Shown: one piece after another, positions 58,027-64,000 of the stretch
How positions within the stretch are numbered: the stretch's first letter is position 1
Layout: each line of letters begins with the position of its first letter
Assembly: GCF_000425065.1 (NCBI RefSeq)
Contig: NZ_AULB01000012.1
Location: 207,748 to 271,747 of the forward strand
Direction of reading: 5' to 3'
DNA from: Actinomadura rifamycini DSM 43936
Lineage (GTDB): Bacteria; Actinomycetota; Actinomycetes; Streptosporangiales; Streptosporangiaceae
Length of the DNA: 64,000 nucleotides
Made by a program: the position numbers and the translations under genes
The notes under the pieces: model-generated
The model's input: the letters and a program-made list of their open reading frames with translations, nothing else
Database searches by the model: none
What the model was told of the DNA's origin: nothing

Positions 58027-59037
58027 TCAGGGGCGTTCGCCGGGCTCGTCGACGATCGCGGCGGCCGTCCTGACCTGCTCGTACTGCAGGGTGCCGCTCT
58101 TGACGACGAGGTCGCCGCCGTCATCGCCTTCGAGGGTCCGGTCGCCGACCGTGACGGAGCGCTCGCCCAGGTAGCGGTAGGTCTCCGGGTCCAGCAGGAC
58201 CTCCTGCCGCACCCAGCCCTCCCGCGCGGTCAGCCCGAGGGTGACCGCCGGGCGCCCGGCGGCGTCCACGGTGCCCTCGGTGGCGGTGACACCGGGGATC
58301 CGCCGCATCGCCCCGAAGATCGCCGCCTCGACCTGCGGCGGGTGCAGGTTCTCGGCGAGGATCGTGATGAGGGTGCCGAACGCGAGTTCGTCCGGCTGGC
58401 CGGGCATCGCGCCGATCTTGCGGAGCAGCGCGTCCGGGTCGGTCGGCAGCGGGTCGAACCGGGACGCGCGCGGCTTCCCCTCCGAGGCGGGCGGCTCGGT
58501 GAGCTTCCCGTCCCGGTACGCGGCGTACTGGTGCTTCCCGTCGACCCGCCGCCACAGTTCCCAGGACTTCGTCTCGTACGGCCCGCCGGTGACGGCGCCG
58601 GACGCTTCGGCCGCGCCCTTCATCCGGACCTTGGTGTAGAGCCACTGCTCGGGGCCGGGCGCGGTGTACGGGCGGGCGGCGGCGGCCGCGACGGCGCCGT
58701 CGAGGATCTCGGAGGCGTGCGCGACCGAGCCGACGGCCGGGACGGGGGCGGGGGGCCGCCCGTCGTCGGTGGAGACGACCACCACTCCGGCGGTCGCGGC
58801 GGCGGCCAGGGCGCCGGCCGCCGCGAGGCGGACGGCGAGGCGCGGGAACCGGCGCGCGGACCGGCGGGCCCGCGCGGGCGCGTCGGCGGGCGACGCAGCG
58901 GTGATGTCGGCGAGCAGGGCCCGCGCGGCGGGCCGGTCCGCGTACCCGGCGAGGTCGCCGTCGCGCACCCGGGCCAGGGTGCGCACCAGCTCGTCGGCGG
59001 GGTCGTGTGCGGGACGGTCGGTGGGACGGGACGTCAT
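58027..59037 (-). CDS. CU044_5270-family membrane protein, partner of an ECF sigma factor
   Basis: A 336-residue protein. The cytoplasmic N-terminus (about 1-65) holds LVRTLARVRDGDLAGYADRP and a short helical region; one membrane segment (about 68-90) and a large extracytoplasmic domain follow, with YTAPGPEQWLYTKVRMKG and LTAREGWVRQEVLLDPETYR, the family pattern. Genes of this family sit next to ECF sigma factors in many actinobacteria and could act as anti-sigma factors or surface sensors, though the classical zinc anti-sigma motif is absent. It starts one base after the sigma gene stop. Confidence 0.82.
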   Translation of the reverse strand: MTSRPTDRPAHDPADELVRTLARVRDGDLAGYADRPAARALLADITAASPADAPARARRSARRFPRLAVRLAAAGALAAAATAGVVVVSTDDGRPPAPVPAVGSVAHASEILDGAVAAAAARPYTAPGPEQWLYTKVRMKGAAEASGAVTGGPYETKSWELWRRVDGKHQYAAYRDGKLTEPPASEGKPRASRFDPLPTDPDALLRKIGAMPGQPDELAFGTLITILAENLHPPQVEAAIFGAMRRIPGVTATEGTVDAAGRPAVTLGLTAREGWVRQEVLLDPETYRYLGERSVTVGDRTLEGDDGGDLVVKSGTLQYEQVRTAAAIVDEPGERP

Positions 59038-59038
59038 G

Positions 59039-59587
59039 TCAGCGGCCTCCGTTGGCGGTGAGGGGCGCGGTGTCGAACCCGGCGGAGTGCAGGCGGCGGG
59101 ACAGCCGCTTGCGGGCCCGGTGCAGCCGGACGCGGGCGGTCCCGGCGGAGCAGCCGAGGACGGCGGCGACCTCGGCGTGGCCGAGGCCCTCCCAGGCGAC
59201 CAGGCGGAGCAGTTCGCGGTCGCTCTCGGACAGGCCCGCGAACGCCTGCGCGACGGCGGACGTGTCGACGAACTCGTCCGCCGCGGCGGCGAGCTCGTCG
59301 CGGAGTTCCGGGTGCAGGGGCGCGGTGCGCTTCCGGCGCCGCGCCTCCTTCTCCCAGTGCCGGGCGAGCACGCGGCGCGCGACGCCGTACAGCCACAGCC
59401 GCGCGGCGTCGCCCTCCGGGACGTCGTCCAGCCGCCGCCACGCGACGGTGAAGATCTCCGCGACGACGTCGGCGGCGTCGTCCGGGGAAGTGCAGCGCCG
59501 CAGGACGTAGCCGAGGATCGGCTCGTACAGCGCGGTGTAGACGGCCTCGAACCGGGCTTTCCGCCCGGCCGTCCTCGGGTCATCCAT
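59039..59587 (-). CDS. ECF-type RNA polymerase sigma factor
   Basis: A 182-residue sigma-70 protein. Region 2 is FEAVYTALYEPILGYVLRRC with SPDDAADVVAEIFTVAWRRL (about 12-55), region 4 is GLSESDRELLRLVAWEGLGH with the helix-turn-helix AEVAAVLGCSAGTARVRLHR (about 119-159). It directs polymerase to a regulon of its own. The ATG at 59587 is used; the frame is open to 59644. It is cotranscribed with the CU044_5270 gene, one base apart. Confidence 0.9.
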   Translation of the reverse strand: MDDPRTAGRKARFEAVYTALYEPILGYVLRRCTSPDDAADVVAEIFTVAWRRLDDVPEGDAARLWLYGVARRVLARHWEKEARRRKRTAPLHPELRDELAAAADEFVDTSAVAQAFAGLSESDRELLRLVAWEGLGHAEVAAVLGCSAGTARVRLHRARKRLSRRLHSAGFDTAPLTANGGR

Positions 59588-59694
59588 CGGCGGCCCGGTG
59601 GTGCTCGTGACGCATGCGGCTCTCCTCGAGTCGGTTCGCCCCATACGTGCGGGGAGGGGTGCCGGCGTTACACCCGGCGCGGTTGAATGGGTGC

Positions 59695-60075
59695 GTGGCG
59701 AAGGCGTGCGCGTGCGGAAGCGGGATCGGGTACCGGCGGTGCTGCGGGCGGTTCCACCGGGGCGAGGCGGCCGCGGCGACGGCCGAGGAGCTGATGCGGT
59801 CGCGGTACAGCGCGTTCGCCGAGCACGACGCGGACTACCTGCTGCGGACGTGGCATCCGGCGACGCGCCCCGGGCGGATCGACTTCGATCCGGGGACGCG
59901 CTGGACGGGCCTGGAGATCGTCCGGACCGAGGCGGGCGGGCCGGCGGACGCGCGGGGCGTCGTCGAGTTCCGCGCCCGGTACGCGTCCGGCGGGGAGGCC
60001 GGGGAGATGCACGAGGTCAGCCGGTTCGTCCGCGACGGCGACGCGTGGGTCTACGTGCGCGGGAAGGCCGGCTGA
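59695..60075 (+). CDS. YchJ-family (UPF0225) SEC-C motif protein
   Basis: A 126-residue protein. It opens with a zinc SEC-C motif (KACACGSGIGYRRCCGRFHR, residues 3-22) and continues with the NTF2-like YchJ domain: AEELMRSRYSAFAEHDADYL (about 30-49), then TWHPATRP. The function of YchJ is unknown; a metal-binding role is likely. The GTG at 59695 has no clear ribosome site and may be read from a nearly leaderless mRNA. Divergent from the sigma factor gene. Confidence 0.88.
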   Translation: MAKACACGSGIGYRRCCGRFHRGEAAAATAEELMRSRYSAFAEHDADYLLRTWHPATRPGRIDFDPGTRWTGLEIVRTEAGGPADARGVVEFRARYASGGEAGEMHEVSRFVRDGDAWVYVRGKAG

Positions 60076-60095
60076 GCGGCCCACCGCTCCCCGCG

Positions 60096-60476
60096 TCACC
60101 CTCCCGTCTCGGTGTCGAACCGCTCGCGTGCGGCCTCCACGGCGGGCATGGTGGCGGTGCTCCAGCCGAGGAGCGCGTCGATCAGGTCCTGGAGCGTCTT
60201 CCCCAGCGGAGAGATGCGGTACTCGACGGCGAGCGGCCGGGTGCCGACGACGACCCGTTCGACCATCCCGTTGCGTTCGAGGCGCCGCAGCGACGCGGTG
60301 AGCGACTTCTGCGTGACGACCGGGATGGCGCGGCGCAGCTCGTTGAAGCGCAGGGACCGCTCGCACAGTTCGTCGAGCACCTGCAGCGACCACTTGTCGA
60401 GCACCTGGTCGAGCAGTTCGCGGTGCTGCGCGGTGATCTGGGGGCGGTCTGCCCCGGGCCGGGCGGTTTCCTTCAT
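60096..60476 (-). CDS. HxlR-family transcriptional regulator
   Basis: A 126-residue HxlR protein. The pattern LLDQVLDKWSLQVLDELCER (about 21-40) and the winged helix LRFNELRRAIPVVTQKSLTA (about 42-61) are clear, with the wing in VVVGTRPLAVEYRISPLG. Its Cys38 sits in the first helix, unlike the N-terminal sensor Cys of classical members. It is divergent from a RidA-like gene, and a CCAAG-N5-CTTGG repeat lies between the two. Confidence 0.88.
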   Translation of the reverse strand: MKETARPGADRPQITAQHRELLDQVLDKWSLQVLDELCERSLRFNELRRAIPVVTQKSLTASLRRLERNGMVERVVVGTRPLAVEYRISPLGKTLQDLIDALLGWSTATMPAVEAARERFDTETGG

Positions 60477-60509
60477 GACACCTGGTCTCGTTGAAGTTCC
60501 CTTCGGACA

Positions 60510-60524
60510 CCAAGTACACCTTGG
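60510..60524. promoter_or_regulatory. Inverted repeat CCAAG-TACAC-CTTGG, likely HxlR operator
   Basis: Perfect 5-bp arms (60510-60514, 60520-60524) in the 81-bp gap between hxlR (start 60476) and the RidA-like gene (start 60558). It contains a GTAC half-site as does the other HxlR operator in this window (31340-31366). Confidence 0.55.
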
Positions 60525-60557
60525 ATACCGCTAATCGGCAACCGGAAGGGATCTCCC

Positions 60558-60968
60558 ATGAGCGTGCGGCTGCTCACCCCCGAGGGCATGTTCCAGCCCG
60601 TCCCCTACCACCACGTCTCGGTCTCCACGGGCACCCGCCAGGTGCACGTGGCCGGGCAGATCGCGCGCGACGCGGAGGGGCGGCCCGTCGCGACCGGCGA
60701 CCTCGCCGGGCAGGTCGTCCAGGCCATGCGCAACACCGCGCGCGGCCTCGCCGGCGCCGGGGCCGGTTTCACCGACGTCGTCCGCCTCCGGTTCTTCGTC
60801 GCGGGCTACCGCCCGGAGATGATGGACGCCTTCATGGCGGGCATCGAGCGCGTCGCCGCGGAGGTGGGGCTGCCGCGGCCGTGGCCGCCCGTGTCGGTCA
60901 TCGGGGTGGACTACCTGTTCGAGCCCGACGTGCTGGTCGAGGTCGAGGCGTTCGCCGTCCTCGACTGA
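60558..60968 (+). CDS. RidA-family protein, HxlR-controlled
   Basis: A 136-residue RidA-like protein: VSTGTRQVHVAGQIARDAEG (about 21-40), VVQAMRNTARGLAGAGAGFT, and the C-terminal strand PDVLVEVEAFAVLD. The Arg that RidA uses for imine hydrolysis is not evident before the last strands (PPVSVIGVDYL), so it may belong to a Rid subgroup without deaminase activity. The ATG at 60558 follows GGAAGGG. Its last 58 bases overlap, in the opposite direction, the end of the ABC ATPase gene. Confidence 0.85.
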   Translation: MSVRLLTPEGMFQPVPYHHVSVSTGTRQVHVAGQIARDAEGRPVATGDLAGQVVQAMRNTARGLAGAGAGFTDVVRLRFFVAGYRPEMMDAFMAGIERVAAEVGLPRPWPPVSVIGVDYLFEPDVLVEVEAFAVLD

Positions 60969-61702
60969 CCGGCGGAGACCTCGGTGATCGCGCCGTCCGC
61001 CAGCCGCAGCACGCGGTCGGCCTCGCCCAGCAGCGCCGGGTCGTGGGTCGCGACGATGACGGTCACGCCCTCGCTCGCGACGATCGCGCGCAGCAGCGGC
61101 ATGAGGGCGGCGGCGGTCTCGGAGTCGAGCTGCCCGGTGGGCTCGTCGGCCAGCAGCAGCCGCGGCCGGTTCGCGAGGGCGCGGGCGACCGCGACGCGCT
61201 GCCGCTGCCCGCCGGACAGCTCGTGCGGGCGCTGCTCCGCGTGGTCGGCCAGCCCCACCAGCCCGAGCAGGACGCGGACGCGCTCGTCCCGTTCGGCGGG
61301 CGGGGTGCGGGTGAGCCGGAGCGGCACCTCGATGTTCTCGGCGGCCGACAGCACGGGCAGCAGGCCGTGCGACTGGAACACGAACCCGATGACGTCGCGG
61401 CGGAGGGTCAGCAGGGCGTCCTCGGGGAGCGCGCCGACGTCGCGGCCGGCGACGCGGACGGTGCCGCCGTCGGGCGCGTCGAGGCCGCCGATCAGGTTGA
61501 GCAGCGTGGTCTTGCCGGACCCGGACCGCCCGGTGACCGCGACGAACTCGGCGGGCGCGACGGTGAGGGACGCGCCGCGCAGCGCCGGGACCTCGACGCG
61601 CCCGGTGCGGTAGGTCCGGACGAGGCCGCGGGCCTCGACCATCGGCCCGCCCGCCGGTTCGGCCGCCGGGTCGGCCGTCGGTTCGCTGGCCGGTTCACTC
61701 AT
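60911..61702 (-). CDS. ABC transporter ATP-binding protein (LolD/MacB type)
   Basis: A 263-residue ATPase. Walker A is GRSGSGKTT (about 58-66), the signature is SGGQRQR, Walker B is LLLADEPTGQLD. The N-terminus has acidic EPASEPTADPAAEP repeats, and the C-terminus ends in a low-complexity NASTSTSTSGSNR that is coded antisense to the RidA gene. It belongs to the FtsX-type exporter whose permease is upstream. It starts 8 bases inside the preceding ATPase gene. Two ATPases with one visible permease suggest either a heterodimer or two related pumps. Confidence 0.88.
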   Translation of the reverse strand: MSEPASEPTADPAAEPAGGPMVEARGLVRTYRTGRVEVPALRGASLTVAPAEFVAVTGRSGSGKTTLLNLIGGLDAPDGGTVRVAGRDVGALPEDALLTLRRDVIGFVFQSHGLLPVLSAAENIEVPLRLTRTPPAERDERVRVLLGLVGLADHAEQRPHELSGGQRQRVAVARALANRPRLLLADEPTGQLDSETAAALMPLLRAIVASEGVTVIVATHDPALLGEADRVLRLADGAITEVSAGQSRTANASTSTSTSGSNR

Positions 61703-62642
61703 CGGCTCCCCCGTTCGCGGTCTCGGCGCCGTCCGGCCAGACGCCGACGTGGTCGGTCTCCAGCGCGAGCCGGACGCGGTCGCGCATGCCCAGCGCCGCC
61801 GTGAAGCCCTTCGGGAGCTGCACGCGCCCGGCCCGGTCGAGCAGCGCGTACTCCTCGTCGGTCCGGACGCCGTCGGCGCCGGTGCGGCGCCGGACCTCGC
61901 TGCTCGTCCGCCCGTCCCGGATCCCGACCGTGCGGTCGACGCGCTCGGACACCTGGGCGTCGTGGGTGACGACGACGGTCGTGGTGCCGAACTCGGCGTT
62001 GACGCGGCGGAGCGCGTCGAACACCTCGCCCGCGGTGCCGGTGTCGAGCTCCCCGGTGGGCTCGTCGGCGAGCACGACGTGCGGCTCGTTCGCGACGGCG
62101 ACGGCGATCGCGACCCGCTGCCGCTGGCCGCCGGACAGCTCGGCGGGCCGCCGCTCGGCGCAGTCGCCGACGCCGAGCATGCCGAGCAGCTCCGCGGCGC
62201 GGGTCGTCCGGTCGCGGCGGCGCCGCCCGGCGAACCGCATCGGCAGCTCGACGTTCTGCGCGGCGGTCAGGTACGGGAGGAGGTTGCGGCCGGTCTGCTG
62301 CCACACGAACCCGACCTGCCCGCGGCGGAAGCGGAGCCGCTCTTTGGACGTCATGGTGAGCAGGTCGGCCCCGGCGACGCGGGCGACCCCGGCGGTCGGG
62401 ACGTCCAGCCCGGACAGGATGTTCAGCAGCGTCGACTTCCCGGACCCGGACGCCCCGACGATCGCGATCAGCTCGCCCGGGTCGACGAGCAGGTCGAGGC
62501 CCTGCAGCGCGACGACCTCGATGCCGTCGGTCTTGTAGATGCGGACGAGGCCGTCGCAGACGATGTGGGCGCCGGCGCCGAACTCCGGGCCCCGGTCGAC
62601 GGCCCGGCGTTCGAGTTCGGCCAGATCGGGTGCGTCGGTCAT
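61695..62642 (-). CDS. ABC transporter ATP-binding protein with AbrB-like C-terminal segment
   Basis: A 315-residue ATPase. Walker A is GASGSGKST (about 62-70), the signature is SGGQRQR, and Walker B is VVLADEPTGELD. About 60 residues follow the ATPase core; they include LDRAGRVQLPKGFTAALGMR (about 268-287) then DRVRLALE, which matches the swapped-hairpin AbrB/SpoVT pattern (GRVxLPxxFxxxLGMxDRV). The ATG at 62642 overlaps the permease stop (ATGA). Role of the extra domain is unknown; dimerisation or regulation is possible. Confidence 0.85.
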   Translation of the reverse strand: MTDAPDLAELERRAVDRGPEFGAGAHIVCDGLVRIYKTDGIEVVALQGLDLLVDPGELIAIVGASGSGKSTLLNILSGLDVPTAGVARVAGADLLTMTSKERLRFRRGQVGFVWQQTGRNLLPYLTAAQNVELPMRFAGRRRRDRTTRAAELLGMLGVGDCAERRPAELSGGQRQRVAIAVAVANEPHVVLADEPTGELDTGTAGEVFDALRRVNAEFGTTTVVVTHDAQVSERVDRTVGIRDGRTSSEVRRRTGADGVRTDEEYALLDRAGRVQLPKGFTAALGMRDRVRLALETDHVGVWPDGAETANGGADE

Positions 62643-64000
62643 GTCGGTCGGTCCCCCGTTCTCGGGACGGCGCCGGTCCGCGCGTCGAAGGCGCGGTCGA
62701 CGAGGACGGCCGCCGCGGCGGCGGCCAGCAGGGCGGCGAGCAGCCCGAGCACGGCGGCGGCGCTCGGGAGGCCGGCGGTGGCGGCGATCCCGCTCGTGTA
62801 GGGGCGCAGGTCGACGACGGGCCCGGTGATGCCGGGCAGCAGCAGCCCGAGCGCCCACCCGGCGCCGACCGCGCACAGCAGCACCGGGGCGATCTCGACG
62901 AGCGCGAGGGCGCGGCCCTGCCGCCGGCTCAGCCCGAGGACGCGCAGCCGGGCGACGGTCTCGGCCCGGGCGCGGGCGCCGACGACGAGGACGAGCAGCA
63001 CGGTGAGCAGCCCGAACGCGGCGGCGATGAGCGCGCCGCCCGCGAAGGTGCGGTGGACGACGGTGACCAGCGGCGCGTCCGTCATGACGTGCAGGACGTC
63101 GCGGCGCAGTTCGACGCCGGTGCCGTCCGCGGCGGCGCGGAGGGCGGCGGCGTCGAGGCCGGTCCCGGCGACGAAGTAGTCGGCGGCGGCCCCGCCGGCG
63201 GTGACGGCGTCGAACGGGACGATCGCGAACGCGCTCCCGGCCGTCTGCCCGGGGAAGCGCTCGATGCGCCCGGCGGCGGTGACGCGGACGGGGTCGAGGC
63301 CGTACCGGCCGAGCGTCACGGGTCCGGGGCCGGCGATGTCCGCGGCGGCCGGGGACAGCAGCGCCCGGGACGTCCCGGGCGCCGCGGGCACGCCGGGCAC
63401 GGCGGGCGCGAGGTCGCGGTAGGCGTCGAGGTCGACGGCGATCAGCGTGATGGGGGCGGGGTCGTCGGGGGTGGTGACGTCCGGGACGATCCGGGCGGGC
63501 ACGACGCCGGTGACGCCGTCGACGCGGCGGAGCCTTTCCGCGGCGTCGGAGCGGAACCGGTCGGCGGACACCCGCGCGTCCGCGCCGACCCGGGACCAGG
63601 CGGCGCGGTCCTGGGCGCGCTGCAGCCCGGCGTCGACGGTCGCGGTGAACCCGGCCGTCGCGGCGGCGAGCAGCAGCACGGCGAGCGGCAGCGCGCCGAT
63701 CGCGCCCTGCCGGGCGGCGCGGGCGACGCCGAGGAACGCGACCGCGCCGGACCGGCGGCGCAGCAGCGGCCCGGCGGCGCGCAGCAGGTACGGGTAGCCG
63801 CGCAGGACGAGCGCGCCGAGCGCGGCGCCGAGCAGCACGGGCACGGCGGCGACCAGCGGGTCGGCGCCCGCCGCCGCGCCCGCGTCCGCGCCGCGCCGCC
63901 GCAGCAGCACGACGCCGATGGCGGCGAGCGCGACGAGCAGGCCGTCCAGGACGAGCCGCCGCCGGGACGGGCGGACCGCCGCCAGGTCGGCGCGGCCGCC
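62639..64000 (-). CDS. FtsX-like ABC exporter permease, 5' end beyond the window
   Basis: 453 codons are visible and the gene continues past 64000. The visible part starts inside a membrane-proximal stretch (LVLDGLLVALAAIGVVLLRR), has a second hydrophobic region (about 75-110 of the visible part), a large extracytoplasmic domain with VRVTAAGRIERFPGQTAGSA, and the last three FtsX helices (GALIAAAFGLLTVLLVLVVG and on). Such permeases, of MacB type, export lipids, peptides or signals. It heads the operon with the two ATPase genes. Confidence 0.85.
   Translation of the reverse strand, partial: GGRADLAAVRPSRRRLVLDGLLVALAAIGVVLLRRRGADAGAAAGADPLVAAVPVLLGAALGALVLRGYPYLLRAAGPLLRRRSGAVAFLGVARAARQGAIGALPLAVLLLAAATAGFTATVDAGLQRAQDRAAWSRVGADARVSADRFRSDAAERLRRVDGVTGVVPARIVPDVTTPDDPAPITLIAVDLDAYRDLAPAVPGVPAAPGTSRALLSPAAADIAGPGPVTLGRYGLDPVRVTAAGRIERFPGQTAGSAFAIVPFDAVTAGGAAADYFVAGTGLDAAALRAAADGTGVELRRDVLHVMTDAPLVTVVHRTFAGGALIAAAFGLLTVLLVLVVGARARAETVARLRVLGLSRRQGRALALVEIAPVLLCAVGAGWALGLLLPGITGPVVDLRPYTSGIAATAGLPSAAAVLGLLAALLAAAAAAVLVDRAFDARTGAVPRTGDRPT

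Overview
The window is about 72-75% G+C by eye and carries GTG starts, ATGA/GTGA stop-start overlaps and gene families typical of filamentous actinobacteria: a conservon-type operon, an S-adenosyl methyltransferase of the DUF574 type, a CU044_5270-family protein beside a sigma factor, SepX/GlpR next to a gephyrin-like Glp, and an FmdB zinc ribbon with a serine tail. The best guess is an Actinomadura-like member of the Streptosporangiales. This is an inference from gene content, not a search result.

Layout. 1-1.2 kb: end of a VOC gene, a VOC remnant and an ArsR-SRPBCC pair. 1.4-5.4 kb: conservon operon (kinase-like ATPase, roadblock, DUF742, GTPase) ending in a styrene/indole monooxygenase-like flavoprotein. 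5.4-10.1 kb: small regulator/effector pairs (LysR-DoxX, MarR-SnoaL), a serpin, a membrane protein and a ferritin-like protein. 10.2-15.3 kb: fused acyl-CoA dehydrogenase, TetR, a drug-efflux MFS and an SRPBCC protein. 15.7-20.8 kb: tRNA-Ala, SepX/GlpR, GNAT, Mog, MoaC, Glp and GalU, then 5-formyl-THF cyclo-ligase on the other strand. 21-30.7 kb: 2-hydroxyacid dehydrogenase, K+/H+ antiporter, FmdB, MMPL transporter, MTA phosphorylase, SAF protein, MscL and an M15 peptidase. 30.9-33.9 kb: tRNA-Arg, an HxlR/reductase pair and a secreted sialidase.

34.0-48.9 kb is the most distinctive block. Thirteen minus-strand genes, mostly overlapping by 4 bp, form what looks like one 13.4-kb transcript: two Gfo/Idh dehydrogenases, an FAH-family hydrolase, a complete dipeptide-type ABC importer, RidA, N-acyl-D-amino-acid deacylase, IclR, an amidohydrolase and a D-threonine-aldolase/D-serine-dehydratase-like PLP enzyme. 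A class III aminotransferase is divergent from it. Together they suggest uptake and breakdown of an N-acylated, D-amino-acid-containing compound; the substrate is unknown.

49-64 kb: secreted endonuclease/phosphatase-family protein, a remnant of a phytase-like esterase, a complete Mrp/Mnh Na+/H+ antiporter operon (AB fused, C, D, E, F, G), a DUF574 methyltransferase whose stop codon lies in a 17-bp tandem repeat, an ECF sigma factor with a membrane partner, YchJ, an HxlR-RidA pair and an FtsX-type ABC exporter cut by the window edge.

No CRISPR array, insertion sequence, integrase, rRNA or origin was seen. Very long open frames on the opposite strands are by-products of the G+C content and were left out.
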